A DNA stretch of 64,000 bases from Clostridia bacterium (GTDB taxonomy: Bacteria; Bacillota; Clostridia; Lachnospirales; Lachnospiraceae), in assembly GCA_910574255.1 (NCBI GenBank), contig CAJTAK010000018.1, positions 31,341 through 95,340 on the forward strand, given 5' to 3'. Shown piece after piece: positions 1 to 8,940 of this stretch. Every line of letters starts with the position of its first letter. Positions within the stretch are counted from its first letter, which is position 1. The notes beneath the pieces are model-generated. The model saw only the letters and a program-made list of their open reading frames with translations. It made no database searches and was not told the origin of the DNA. Both the position numbers and the translations under genes were made by a program.

Positions 1-963
1 GTGGTTTATGGGATCTTTGTCTGTGGGATGGGAATGCTTCTGGGACTTAAGGCTCATGGGAAAATTCTGACTTTCTTAAGTGCCGGGGGGATTGGTGTCA
101 CAGCCATTTTTCTTAGGCTTGGATGCATAAACTATCATGCAGTGTACGGGTGGGTGATGGGAGAGGGGATTGGCGAAGGTTTATTTTCAGAGAATTCTTC
201 TGTTGCAATGCTGCTTTTGATTCTGTCGCTGTCCATTGTATGGATAGGAGTATACCTGTATAAATCGGCAGATATGTCGGTAATCGCCGGCTCCTTTCGC
301 TTTTTTCCAAAAGGGCATAAGCTGCATTTTAAGATATTCCCCTATAGAAAGGGCAGAGCTTGTTCGGCAAAATATAACCAAGGGGCACACCATAATAGAA
401 GTCCCTTTGGGATGGGTGGACATGGCCCGGCAAGGTATCTCTGGATGTATCGAAACAGGGAGTTTCTTTTCTGGAAGCTGTGTTCCATGGTATTCTTTGC
501 TTTGACCTGCTGCCTTGGAGACAGTTCCTTTGGGGTCTTTTTTACGGCTTATGGGATTTGTTTGATTACAGCATTTTTTTTTAAGGATATCTACAGTCTT
601 GAACAGAAAAAGTTCCTCATTTATTTTATGTCGGATTATCCATACGGAAAATTTTTTTTGGACTTGGTGAAGGAAGGGATATACCTTTTGGGAGATAATC
701 TTTTTTTGGTACTGATTCTTGTTCGCCTCCGGAATCTCGCAGATTGTATTACATTCCTTTTGCTGGGGGCCGCTGTTTTGAGCATTTCCATCTTTGTAAA
801 TGCCGGTCTTTTTGCAAAATATCCGAAACGTCAGCATCAGTTAAGGGTCTTTATGGTATTGATAAATCTGCATCTTCCGATAGGGAATTTGATTTTTCTG
901 TATCAATGGATTCGGCAGGGAAAGAGGAATTGGGAGCATTTAAGCTATGAACAAAGATTGTGA
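1..963 (+). CDS. ABC-2 type exporter membrane subunit, 5' end cut by window
   Basis: The reading frame is open from the first base, so the true start probably lies upstream of the window. The visible 320 residues are mainly hydrophobic with at least six likely membrane spans and a basic cytoplasmic stretch around residues 100-150. It overlaps the following ATPase gene by 17 bases, which implies translational coupling and that the two form one ABC transporter. I see no domain that names the substrate. A role as the permease of a small exporter is inferred from the neighbour only. Confidence 0.6.
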   Translation: MVYGIFVCGMGMLLGLKAHGKILTFLSAGGIGVTAIFLRLGCINYHAVYGWVMGEGIGEGLFSENSSVAMLLLILSLSIVWIGVYLYKSADMSVIAGSFRFFPKGHKLHFKIFPYRKGRACSAKYNQGAHHNRSPFGMGGHGPARYLWMYRNREFLFWKLCSMVFFALTCCLGDSSFGVFFTAYGICLITAFFFKDIYSLEQKKFLIYFMSDYPYGKFFLDLVKEGIYLLGDNLFLVLILVRLRNLADCITFLLLGAAVLSISIFVNAGLFAKYPKRQHQLRVFMVLINLHLPIGNLIFLYQWIRQGKRNWEHLSYEQRL

Positions 964-1657
964 CTTGATTTTAGAGCATGTAACGAAATTGTATGGCAAA
1001 GGCCGCGGGATTCAGGATTTGTCCGTGAGGCTTTCGGCAGGGGAGATTGCGGCATTTATCGGCCCGAATGGTGTCGGAAAGACAACCCTTGTAAAGGCTG
1101 TGGCGGGGCTGCTTCCCATATCAGAGGGAAGTATCTGTTTGTGGGGGCAAAGTGTGGGGGAGCGTTCCGTTAGAGCCGGCATTGGTTATATGCAGAGCGA
1201 CATCAGCTTTTATGAAAAAATGACAGTGTACGAGGTTTTAGAGTTTATTTGCCAGGTGAAATTCGGCGGGAGCTTTTATGAGGAAATCGATCCATATCTG
1301 CGGAATTATCACTTATATGAACAGCGAAATTTCCGGATTCATCAGCTTTCTTTGGGAATGAAACGGAAGCTGTCTATTATTATGGCGCTTATTGGAGAGC
1401 CTGGATTGATTCTTTTGGATGAGCCGGAGAGCGGGGTGGATACTTATGGAATTATCCAATTTAAAGCGGATTTGCTTGCCTGTGCCCGAAAGGGCAGTAT
1501 TGTTATCCTGACCAGCCATGTGCTGGATTTGCTTGAGAAGGTATGTACACGGTGCATTTTTCTTAAGGATGGAAGAATAGCGGAGGATTTGCTGCTGACC
1601 AAAAATTCTATGGATTTGGAGCAGATTTATGAGAAGGTGTATGGGTATAAGATTTAA
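947..1657 (+). CDS. ABC transporter ATP-binding protein
   Basis: This 236-residue cytosolic ATPase energises the transporter whose permease gene it overlaps. Walker A is GPNGVGKTT at residues 39-47, the signature is LSLGM at 134-138, and Walker B plus catalytic Glu is LILLDE at 154-159, followed by a D-loop-like GVD. A switch-type TSHVLD follows at about 185. All ATPase residues are present. The signature has Leu-Ser-Leu-Gly instead of Leu-Ser-Gly-Gly, common in ABC-2 drug and peptide exporters. Substrate unknown. Confidence 0.85.
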   Translation: MNKDCDLILEHVTKLYGKGRGIQDLSVRLSAGEIAAFIGPNGVGKTTLVKAVAGLLPISEGSICLWGQSVGERSVRAGIGYMQSDISFYEKMTVYEVLEFICQVKFGGSFYEEIDPYLRNYHLYEQRNFRIHQLSLGMKRKLSIIMALIGEPGLILLDEPESGVDTYGIIQFKADLLACARKGSIVILTSHVLDLLEKVCTRCIFLKDGRIAEDLLLTKNSMDLEQIYEKVYGYKI

Positions 1658-1683
1658 TTATATTAAATATTCATAATATATAT

Positions 1684-1712
1684 TTTACTTATATCAATAA
1701 CCGTGCTAGAAT
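1684..1712 (+). promoter_or_regulatory. Possible leuCD promoter
   Basis: An extended -10 (TGCTAGAAT, 1704-1712) sits in the AT-rich 119-base gap ahead of leuC. A -35 is not convincing. No T-box or leader peptide is visible in this short gap, so the way leucine controls the operon cannot be read here. Confidence 0.35.
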
Positions 1713-1776
1713 ACACATAGAAAATTTAAAAGTCAGGGTGAAAGCCATATAGCAACTTAAAAAGGAGGAAGAAGCA

Positions 1777-3045
1777 ATGGGAATGACAATGACACAGAAG
1801 ATCCTTGCGGCCCACGCAGGACTTTCGGAGGTAAAGGCCGGACAGCTCATTGAGGCGGAGCTGGATCTGGTTCTGGGAAATGACATTACAACGCCGGTGG
1901 CCATCCGTGAGATGGAGAAAATGAAAAACAAGGAAGTATTTCACAAGGATAAAATCGCCCTGGTTATGGACCATTTTATTCCCAATAAGGATATTAAATC
2001 TGCTGAAAACTGCAAGTGTGTCCGTGAGTTTGCCTGTAAGCATGAAGTAACCAACTACTTTGATGTTGGAGAGATGGGAATTGAGCATGCACTAGTTCCG
2101 GAGAAGGGCTTGGCGGTCGCCGGCGATTGTATTATCGGTGCGGATTCCCACACCTGTACCTATGGCGCATTGGGTGCATTTTCTACAGGAGTGGGAAGTA
2201 CGGATATGGCCGCAGGCATGGCAATGGGAAAGGCCTGGTTCAAAGTGCCCTCTGCTATAAAATTCAATATTGTAGGAAAGCCCTCCAAATGGGTCAGCGG
2301 CAAGGATGTGATTCTGCACATTATCGGCATGATCGGTGTGGACGGAGCCCTCTACAAGTCCATGGAATTTGTGGGAGAGGGAATTAAGAATCTTACAATG
2401 GATGACCGCTTTACCATTGCAAATATGGCTATTGAGGCAGGCGGAAAGAACGGGATTTTCCCGGTGGACGATTTGGCCATTGCTTATATGAAGGAGCACT
2501 CCAAAAAGGAATATAAGATCTATGAGGCAGATACGGATGCGGAGTATGATGAGGAATATACCATTGACTTGAGCACGTTGAAATCAACCGTAGCATTTCC
2601 GCATCTGCCGGAAAACACAAAGACTGTAGACGAGATAACAGAGGATGTAATGATAGACCAGGTGGTAATCGGCTCCTGTACCAATGGCCGTATGGATGAC
2701 CTGCGGGCAGCCGCTGAGATTTTGAAAGGGCGTAAGGTGAAAAAGGGCCTGCGCTGCATTGTGATTCCCGGAACACAGAAGATTTATATGGACGCCATGG
2801 AAGAAGGACTGTTAAAGATCTTTATTGAGGCCGGAGCAGCAGTGAGCACGCCCACCTGCGGTCCCTGTCTGGGAGGCTACATGGGAATCCTGGCGGCGGG
2901 AGAGCGCTGTGTATCCACCACCAACCGGAACTTTGTGGGACGTATGGGACACGTGGATTCAGAAGTTTATCTGGCAAGCCCGGCGGTAGCGGCAGCCAGC
3001 GCAGTAACCGGTAAGATTTCTGCCCCGAAAGAGCTTGGAATGTAA
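1777..3045 (+). CDS. leuC: 3-isopropylmalate dehydratase large subunit
   Basis: LeuC with LeuD isomerises 2-isopropylmalate to 3-isopropylmalate in leucine synthesis, using a [4Fe-4S] cluster. The 422-residue length fits the short LeuC/HacA-type clade. Cluster ligands are visible in GSCTNGR (about residue 298) and [10 protein letters not shown] (about 360), with the aconitase-type [11 protein letters not shown] at about 122. A strong AAAGGAGGAAG ribosome site precedes the ATG. leuD follows after 27 bases, so the two form one operon. Homoaconitase or dimethylmalate dehydratase activity cannot be excluded from sequence alone. Confidence 0.93.
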   Translation: MGMTMTQKILAAHAGLSEVKAGQLIEAELDLVLGNDITTPVAIREMEKMKNKEVFHKDKIALVMDHFIPNKDIKSAENCKCVREFACKHEVTNYFDVGEMGIEHALVPEKGLAVAGDCIIGADSHTCTYGALGAFSTGVGSTDMAAGMAMGKAWFKVPSAIKFNIVGKPSKWVSGKDVILHIIGMIGVDGALYKSMEFVGEGIKNLTMDDRFTIANMAIEAGGKNGIFPVDDLAIAYMKEHSKKEYKIYEADTDAEYDEEYTIDLSTLKSTVAFPHLPENTKTVDEITEDVMIDQVVIGSCTNGRMDDLRAAAEILKGRKVKKGLRCIVIPGTQKIYMDAMEEGLLKIFIEAGAAVSTPTCGPCLGGYMGILAAGERCVSTTNRNFVGRMGHVDSEVYLASPAVAAASAVTGKISAPKELGM

Positions 3046-3072
3046 ATATAGAACTGGAATAGGAGAGTAATA

Positions 3073-3558
3073 ATGCAGGCAAAAGGAAGAGTATTTAAAT
3101 ATGGAGACAATGTAGACACAGATGTTATCATCCCCGCAAGATATCTGGCCATAGCAGATCCGAAGGAACTGGCAGAGCACTGCATGGAGGATATTGACAA
3201 AGAGTTTGTTCACAAGGTACAGCCAGGTGACATTATGGTGGCAAACAAGAACTTCGGCTGCGGTTCCTCCAGAGAGCACGCTCCTCTGGTCATCAAGGTA
3301 TCCGGTGTTTCCTGCGTAATCGCAGAGACCTTTGCACGGATCTTCTACCGAAACGCCATCAACATCGGCCTTCCCATTATCGAGTGCCCCGAGGCCGCAC
3401 AGGATATCAAGGACGGCGATGAGGTAGAGGTAGACTTTGACAGTGGAAAAATCTTCAACCGCACCACAGGAAAAGAGTACCAGGGCCAGGCTTTCCCGGA
3501 ATTTATGCAGCGTATTATCAAGGCAGAGGGACTGATCAACTACATCAACGAGAAATAA
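3073..3558 (+). CDS. leuD: 3-isopropylmalate dehydratase small subunit
   Basis: This 161-residue swivel-domain subunit supplies the substrate-binding part of the LeuCD heterodimer. Family motifs are [13 protein letters not shown] at about residues 58-70 and the N-terminal [14 protein letters not shown]. The length is normal for the short archaeal/clostridial type. It is the second gene of leuCD. Transcription runs into a large palindromic element at 3585-3767 that separates it from the convergent chemoreceptor gene. leuA, leuB and ilv genes are not in the window. Confidence 0.93.
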   Translation: MQAKGRVFKYGDNVDTDVIIPARYLAIADPKELAEHCMEDIDKEFVHKVQPGDIMVANKNFGCGSSREHAPLVIKVSGVSCVIAETFARIFYRNAINIGLPIIECPEAAQDIKDGDEVEVDFDSGKIFNRTTGKEYQGQAFPEFMQRIIKAEGLINYINEK

Positions 3559-3584
3559 GCCAACGAACCACTTCCCAATTCAGA

Positions 3585-3767
3585 GGTTCTGTGAGAAAGC
3601 AGGGCAGCCCCTCAGACTTTTTCCAATATCAAGTGTCCGGCTGTTTGCGAACGCTTTGTCTGATATTGGCGGACTATACGTCCGACAAGAGCAGACAAAG
3701 TGTACGCAAACCGTCCGAACACAGATATGGAAAAGTCTGAGGGGCTGCCCTGCTTTCTCACAGAACC
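3585..3767. repeat. 183-bp palindromic element, copy 1 (between leuD and chemoreceptor)
   Basis: Outer arms 3585-3630 and 3724-3767 are inverted copies, starting GGTTCTGTGAGAAAGC and closing GCTTTCTCACAGAACC. An inner pair of arms runs from AGTGTCCGG to GGCGGAC and from GTCCGACAAGAGCAGAC to CCGTCCGAACAC. The second copy at 11740-11931 shares the junction blocks (CAAGTGTCCGG, TGATATTGGCGGAC, CGACAAGAGCAGACA, GATATGGAAAAG) but has different stem sequences that still pair. It lies exactly between two convergent genes, so it may act as a two-way terminator or an RNA element. It could also be a mobile palindromic repeat. Confidence 0.8.
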
Positions 3768-3781
3768 GACCCGCTCGCCAT

Positions 3782-5368
3782 TTAAAGATTATCAAACACC
3801 ACCGTCTCTTCCTTCAATTCCCCAACAATCGCCTGATTAACCCCCATCCTCTGGGTAATATCCTCCATATCAATCACCAGGCTCTGAGTACTGTTGGCAA
3901 CGCCCGTAAGTCCCGAAGCTCCTTCCCCAATGACCGTAGTAATAGCGCCAATAGATTCCACAATCCCGGACATAGAACCCCGCAGATGCTCTGTCCGCTC
4001 CTTAAAGTTATCCATAGACTGCTTAATATAAGCAGCATCCTCCTGGTACTGCTTACCGGACTGGACAAACTCCTGGAATTCTGTCAAAATAGAGCTGTTC
4101 ATATAATTCACAAGATTCTGTGCATTTTCTGAAAGATTATAAACAGCAGAAGTAACGACAGAATTGATCTCCTGTATCCGGTTAGCCGCATCACTGCTTG
4201 AGTTGGCAAGCTGCCGGATTTCCCTTGCAACCATGGCAAAGCCCTTGCCGGCCGTGCCCGCATTAGCGGCCTCCACAGTGGCATTTAAGGCAATCAGCCG
4301 GGTTGTCTGGGAAATCTTCAGAATCTCATCCGTAAGGCTGTTCACCTGATCCACGCTGCGGCTCTGCTCGATGGCTTCATTTAAGGATTCCAGGATATCC
4401 GCAGCCTTGGCGCTGGTAACCTCCACGTTGGTCTTAGCCGACTGCTCCAGCTCGTCTGCACGGGTCTTCATGGCGACGGAATAGGCGGTAATGCTTGCGC
4501 ATTCTTCCGCAGTACTATGTACATCCCGGTTCACGGCCTCAGCACTTTCGGAAATAACGGTGGCATTGCTGGCAACCTCCCGGATAGTCGCCGAGAGCTG
4601 CTGCATCAGATTTGACAGATCCGAAACACTTTCCCGGGAAGTGGCAGTCCTTTTGCGCACCTCGCTTGTCATATCATCAATCCGGTCGGAGCTGTCCCGA
4701 ATAGTGCCCAGAATACTCTTAATAGGCGTGACTACATATTTTTTAATCAAAGAAATGGTTCCAAATACAAGAGCCGTACAGATACCAATAGAGAGAAGGC
4801 TCACAATCAGGGAAATGATGTACACAGCCGAAAGCCGCCCCCTGGCCCTGGAGGTCTGATCGCTGATGGAAGTATTCAGCGCATCAATGCTGCTTTCCAT
4901 AGCATTTGCATAAAGAGCCACGTCCTCATTGGCAAGAACGTAAGCTTCCTGCGTCTTGTGGCCGGCACTTTTGCAGACCAAATTTACCAGCGCATGCTTA
5001 AAGGAATCATAAGAGGACAGAAGAGACTGGTAGGCCTCTTGATCCTCCCTGGTAACAAAGTCTTCATACTCTGCCAGCATGTTGTCTAAAAGGGCTTCCT
5101 CATCCTTGATCTGATTTACTACGGTAATCATGGTGTTGTAATCCGTAGCCACAATGTGGGACAGGGCCAGGTTATGGATGGTCATGGCGGACTGGGAAAT
5201 CTCCGCCAGCCGGCTTTTTCCGGCCATAAGGTTGTCGGCAATATTGGCTGCATTGGAATTGACATTATGTATATTGATAACAGCCAAAGCATTGGAAATG
5301 AGCGCCACAATGCCCAGAAGAGCAATGGGCAGAATTAAGCGCTGTTTGAGGCTGATTTGTTTCGTCAT
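3782..5368 (-). CDS. Methyl-accepting chemotaxis protein with four-helix-bundle sensor
   Basis: This 528-residue membrane chemoreceptor would pass ligand state to CheA/CheW. It has a first membrane helix at about residues 12-30, an extracellular helical-bundle sensor (about 31-185), a second helix (about 187-207), a HAMP linker, and a coiled-coil signalling domain with the hairpin tip IALNATVEAANAGTAGKG at about 360. A GGAGG site lies 8 bases before the ATG. It is downstream of and co-directional with a solute-binding lipoprotein gene, with a 99-base gap. This suggests the receptor reads the loaded binding protein, as Tar does with MalE in E. coli; that link is inferred. Confidence 0.9.
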   Translation of the reverse strand: MTKQISLKQRLILPIALLGIVALISNALAVINIHNVNSNAANIADNLMAGKSRLAEISQSAMTIHNLALSHIVATDYNTMITVVNQIKDEEALLDNMLAEYEDFVTREDQEAYQSLLSSYDSFKHALVNLVCKSAGHKTQEAYVLANEDVALYANAMESSIDALNTSISDQTSRARGRLSAVYIISLIVSLLSIGICTALVFGTISLIKKYVVTPIKSILGTIRDSSDRIDDMTSEVRKRTATSRESVSDLSNLMQQLSATIREVASNATVISESAEAVNRDVHSTAEECASITAYSVAMKTRADELEQSAKTNVEVTSAKAADILESLNEAIEQSRSVDQVNSLTDEILKISQTTRLIALNATVEAANAGTAGKGFAMVAREIRQLANSSSDAANRIQEINSVVTSAVYNLSENAQNLVNYMNSSILTEFQEFVQSGKQYQEDAAYIKQSMDNFKERTEHLRGSMSGIVESIGAITTVIGEGASGLTGVANSTQSLVIDMEDITQRMGVNQAIVGELKEETVVFDNL

Positions 5369-5467
5369 GGCGATATCCTCCGGAATGTTGTAACAGTTTA
5401 TTTCTGCGGGGTATTTGACTCAGTAATTCACTGGCAATCCTGCTTGAAGCTCCTGTGCAGATTTTCA

Positions 5468-6709
5468 CTAGGGTGCCGTGATAGCTTCCGCCATTTTGTC
5501 AAGCTGCTCCTGAAGGCTCTGGCCGTCAGGATTGCCGGCAGCCATATTTCCTGCAAAGGCGGACACGGGATCCCAGAAATTTCCTCCCAGACGCTGCACC
5601 GTGGAAAATTCAGACTGGCTGAGAAGGGCGGCAATGGCAGGAGAACTCTGAACCGCTTGGGAGGCCGCCGCATTTTTGTTGGCAGGACCCTGTCCACGCA
5701 GCTCGAATCGGAGCTTCTGGTTGGCTTCATTCGTGATCCATTCGGCTAAAAGGGAGGCCCACTCATGGGATGCGGAGTAGGCGTTGACACCGATGAGCTT
5801 ATAGCCGGAGTAGGAAGACATCTGGATCTGCTGTCCTGCACAGGTATAGGAGGGAAGCTTGGCAGCTCCGTAATCTGCGCCCCAGGCTTCTTCCACGGCC
5901 ATGGCATTCCACACACCACTGACACCGGCGATAACCGTTCCGTTTTGTACACCTTTTAAAAAGTTTTCGTCCGTGGCGTTCAAAAAGCCGGGGCTTTCTG
6001 CCAGGTTCAGCATGGACTGAGCCACATCGGTTCCACGGATTGGCCCCTCCGTCCCGTTCCAGGTACAGAAATTGGTGATACCGTCGTCATTGAGACCCAC
6101 CTCCAGTCCGGTATTTCCAAAGAAGGAATAGACATACCACCCAGAGGACCAGTCCATAGTTATCTGCCGTTCCTCAGCGGCTGCAATTTCCAACATCCGC
6201 TCCAGGGAGGTAATATCTGCTTCCGTAAAATAGCGTTTATTATAGTAGAGAAAATACCCGTTGTCCGCCGTGAGCGGATAGGCATACAGGGTATCTCCCA
6301 CACAGGCGGCGTGAACGGCCTCCGGAAGATTGGCGGACTTGATGGTATTCGCCGGTTCCACCGGCGTAAGGGCGCCTGCGGCCACCAGGGTGTTCAGCTG
6401 ATCGTCCGCAAAGGCAAATACATCGGCCCCGTTTTCCAAATCATTCATCAGTGCGTCCATACAATTGCTTTCACTCTGAGGGGAAAAGGTGATGTTAAAA
6501 TTCGCTTCGCCCTGGTACTTTTGCTGAAAGCTTTCAAAGATCTGATTGAGCAGTGCCTCATCTTCCTCTGCGCCCCAGACCAGAAGGTCTACCTGCCCGG
6601 AAGCTTCGGCTGCAGCGTCAGCCATGGCTGACGGGTTGTTTTTCCGGCATCCGGCAAGGGCAAAGCAGAAAGAGGCTGCCAGGATGCATAGATAGGTTGT
6701 TTTCTTCAT
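5468..6709 (-). CDS. Extracellular solute-binding lipoprotein (family 1, sugar type)
   Basis: This 413-residue protein begins with a lipoprotein signal (hydrophobic LCILAASFCFA, lipobox LAGC near residue 20). The body is a periplasmic-binding-protein fold of family 1 (sugar/maltose type), e.g. FAFADDQLNTLV and YAYPLTADNGYFLYYN. I chose the ATG at 6709 over an upstream one because it gives the lipoprotein signal directly and has GGAGACG in front. No permease or ATPase gene adjoins it. Instead the chemoreceptor gene follows, so it may serve sensing, or share a permease encoded elsewhere. Ligand unknown. Confidence 0.85.
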   Translation of the reverse strand: MKKTTYLCILAASFCFALAGCRKNNPSAMADAAAEASGQVDLLVWGAEEDEALLNQIFESFQQKYQGEANFNITFSPQSESNCMDALMNDLENGADVFAFADDQLNTLVAAGALTPVEPANTIKSANLPEAVHAACVGDTLYAYPLTADNGYFLYYNKRYFTEADITSLERMLEIAAAEERQITMDWSSGWYVYSFFGNTGLEVGLNDDGITNFCTWNGTEGPIRGTDVAQSMLNLAESPGFLNATDENFLKGVQNGTVIAGVSGVWNAMAVEEAWGADYGAAKLPSYTCAGQQIQMSSYSGYKLIGVNAYSASHEWASLLAEWITNEANQKLRFELRGQGPANKNAAASQAVQSSPAIAALLSQSEFSTVQRLGGNFWDPVSAFAGNMAAGNPDGQSLQEQLDKMAEAITAP

Positions 6710-6945
6710 AATCGTCTCCGTGCTGTTCCCCGGCGGGCATGCCTTATTCCCTATGCAATACTTCAAAAACCTGCCCAATGGCGCATCCGGCAGGTGTCTG
6801 TCTCGTTTTGTCCGGTCATTGTCATGAGGGAAAGTGCCCTATGGGTATAAATACCCCGCAAACTGGCCTGCGAGGTGGGAAATTTTATGCCCTTTTTCGG
6901 GGTTTTTACGTTTAAAATTTTACCATTTACAGGGAGATCGTGCAA
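6710..6945 (-). promoter_or_regulatory. Promoter and structured leader of the binding-protein/chemoreceptor operon
   Basis: On the minus strand a -35 TTGCAC (6940-6945), 17-base spacer and -10 TAAAAT (6917-6922) place the transcript start near 6910, giving a leader of about 200 bases. The leader has consecutive small hairpins (GGGTA/TACCC, AGGG/TCCCT near 6828-6858). A further stem, ACCTGCC...GGGCAGGT, is followed by a run of T near 6769-6797 and resembles an intrinsic terminator. This layout would suit an attenuator or riboswitch, but it does not match a class I cyclic-di-GMP riboswitch or any other class I know. Confidence 0.4.
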
Positions 6946-7077
6946 GTGATTTTATTTGCAATATGCATTAAATTATCATAGTTATATATGTGTAAAAAAA
7001 TGGGAAAGTTTCATTTTCTAAATCACGGCTGTTTCAGTCAAATATTCACAGGAAGATCAGAAAAAAGACTTCTTTTG

Positions 7078-7106
7078 TTGCAAAAAATCAGAAAATTCAC
7101 TATAAT
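7078..7106 (+). promoter_or_regulatory. Sigma-A-type promoter
   Basis: TTGCAA at 7078-7083, a 17-base spacer and TATAAT at 7101-7106 form a near-consensus promoter facing the small membrane protein gene at 7195. Confidence 0.6.
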
Positions 7107-7194
7107 AGAGAGGAAAAGAATGGATGAAGTCCAACATTATGACATTGGAGCCAATCTATAACCAACGAAAATCGGAGGTCTTAACAGCAGCTTT

Positions 7195-7413
7195 ATGAGA
7201 CAGCAAAAAGAGCCGAATCAAAAAGAAAGAAACTATTCCGTATGGTTTACGGGAATCGTTCTGGTTATGGTATATGTGATCCTTGTGGACAATATGTCCG
7301 GGGCAGAAGAGAAAGCATGTAAAAGCCTTCTTAGAGAGCGGATGCTGGAAGTGTCAGAGGACATGCCGGCTTTGATGCAGGAACAGGAAGCTTTATGGAA
7401 GCAGGATGAGTAA
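7195..7413 (+). CDS. Small membrane protein, function unknown
   Basis: A 72-residue frame with one clear membrane helix (residues about 15-31, WFTGIVLVMVYVILV), a basic N-terminus (MRQQKEPNQKERN) and an acidic C-terminal tail. The layout suggests a single-pass protein with its tail outside. A near-consensus promoter lies 89 bases upstream. A GGAGG lies 16 bases before the ATG, which is farther than usual and weakens the start call. I recognise no family. Confidence 0.4.
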   Translation: MRQQKEPNQKERNYSVWFTGIVLVMVYVILVDNMSGAEEKACKSLLRERMLEVSEDMPALMQEQEALWKQDE

Positions 7414-7728
7414 GCTGTGGGAGCATCCGTCACTAAAAAATATTTACTGACAGATTTGGATAATTCTTGCGGTTTTTCCAACAAAATGCTACAATTACAA
7501 TAATGACCATTCATATTCGACGCCAACAGATACCTGTCGCAAGGAAGTGTACCATTTCAAAGAACAATATAAATAAGGTACTCATACGGCATAAAAAATG
7601 AATAGATAAGCATACATACAATGTAGATATGCTTACAGATATAAAATCAAGAAAGAACGGGGATGCCAAGAAATCGGGCGAAGGTGCCTGGCAGGAGGCA
7701 TCCCTATGGATTTGGAGGCTGTTTCAAA
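7414..7728. other. 315-base gap without a recognisable gene
   Basis: AT-rich spacer before the hydrolase gene. No hairpin followed by a T run and no open frame with a ribosome site was found. A GGAGG 11 bases before 7729 supports that downstream start. Confidence 0.5.
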
Positions 7729-8682
7729 ATGATGATACTGTTAGGGGCAGGCATATTGCTTGTAATCTTGTGCATTCTGATTGTTTATATTACATATCGA
7801 GAGATATTTTACGCCGTTCCCAAAGCGGACGAGGATGCATACGCCATACCGGGTGGAGACCAGTACAGGAAAATAGAGGATCGGATGCGCACCCTGATCG
7901 GCAGGATGGAGCGGCTTCCCTATGAATTGCTTTTTATCCAGGCATGGGACGGAACACGCCTTGTGGGACGATATTACCACGTAGAGGACGGAGCGCCCTT
8001 CCAGATACAATTTCATGGCTATCGAGGCGTAGCCCTTCGAGACTTCTGCGGAGGAAATAAGCTTGCCCGGGAAATGGGGCACAACACCATCGTAGTGGAC
8101 CAGCGGGCCCACGGAAGAAGCACCAGCCGGACCATCACCTTTGGTATTAAGGAGCGGAAGGACTGCTTAAGCTGGGTAAACTATGTCTGCGAGACCTTTG
8201 GCAGCGACACGCCCATTTTTCTTTCCGGCGTCTCCATGGGTGCAGCGGCGGTACTTATGGCCGCTGACCTGGAGCTGCCGAAAAACGTGCTGGGCATCAT
8301 CGCAGACTGTCCATACTCGTCCCCTGCGGCCATTATTGAAAAGGTCTGCCGGGACAAGGGGCTTCCTCCAGCCGTGATGCTTCCTATCGCCCGCCTGGGC
8401 GCAAAATATTTCGGCCATTTTGACCTGGACGAAACAAGTGCCATAGAAGCCGTCCGCCGGACAAGAATTCCCATTCTGCTTATCCACGGAGAGGACGACC
8501 GCTTCGTTCCCTGCCGCATGAGCCAGGAGATCTGGTCCGCCTGCGGAGGCCACAGAACCCTCAAAACCTTCCCCGGCGCAGGCCATGGGCTCAGCTACAT
8601 GGTAGACACCAAGCGCTATGAACGTCTGGTGAGACAGTTTGTGGACGAATGCATGCAGCGGCAGAAGATAAGAAACGCATAA
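7729..8682 (+). CDS. Membrane-anchored alpha/beta hydrolase
   Basis: A 317-residue serine hydrolase. One N-terminal membrane helix (MMILLGAGILLVILCILIV) anchors it. The alpha/beta fold follows, with QFHGYRG for the oxyanion strand, nucleophile elbow GVSMGAA (Ser at the centre), acid loop LLIHGEDDRFVP and a catalytic His in GAGHGLSYM. The start at 7729 was chosen over a longer frame from 7663 because GGAGG lies 11 bases before it and it starts right at the membrane helix. The family (S33/BAAT-like lipases and esterases) is broad; the substrate is unknown. Confidence 0.85.
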   Translation: MMILLGAGILLVILCILIVYITYREIFYAVPKADEDAYAIPGGDQYRKIEDRMRTLIGRMERLPYELLFIQAWDGTRLVGRYYHVEDGAPFQIQFHGYRGVALRDFCGGNKLAREMGHNTIVVDQRAHGRSTSRTITFGIKERKDCLSWVNYVCETFGSDTPIFLSGVSMGAAAVLMAADLELPKNVLGIIADCPYSSPAAIIEKVCRDKGLPPAVMLPIARLGAKYFGHFDLDETSAIEAVRRTRIPILLIHGEDDRFVPCRMSQEIWSACGGHRTLKTFPGAGHGLSYMVDTKRYERLVRQFVDECMQRQKIRNA

Positions 8683-8764
8683 GGAACGTGAAGTAAATAC
8701 ATACAGATTAGTATATTGACAGGTGAAAATGAAATGTCAGCAGCCCACAGGGGACTGCCAAAAG

Positions 8765-8806
8765 GTGCCGGAAAAGAAGACAGAAGACTTTTCCGGCACT
8801 TTTTTT
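8765..8806 (+). terminator. Intrinsic terminator
   Basis: GTGCCGGAAAAG (8765-8776) pairs with CTTTTCCGGCAC (8788-8799), followed by seven T. It ends the hydrolase transcript. Confidence 0.85.
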
Positions 8807-8833
8807 GCCTTTTTCCCAAAAGCCCACAAAAAA

Positions 8834-8877
8834 TGATGCAATTATGATGTTTTTGTGACGCTCTTCTGACGCTTGGA
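8834..8877 (+). promoter_or_regulatory. Four 11-bp direct repeats upstream of the VIT/exosortase operon
   Basis: TGATGC, TGATGT, TGACGC and TGACGC begin at 8834, 8845, 8856 and 8867, exactly 11 bases apart, and end just before an AT-rich -10-like TATTGTAAATT. Phased direct repeats of this kind are typical binding sites of OmpR/PhoB-family winged-helix regulators. The six-base unit does not match the standard Pho box. The regulator is not identified in this window. Confidence 0.55.
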
Positions 8878-8940
8878 TATTGTAAATTAATGCTATCAGC
8901 GAATGACAGATATATCAAAGAACAGAAGAGGTGTATAAGT

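Noticed and set aside
6820..6910. Cyclic-di-GMP riboswitch ahead of the chemoreceptor operon
   Set aside because: The conserved class I core bases (GGGCAAACC-like and GACGCAAAGCC-like) are not present in either orientation.
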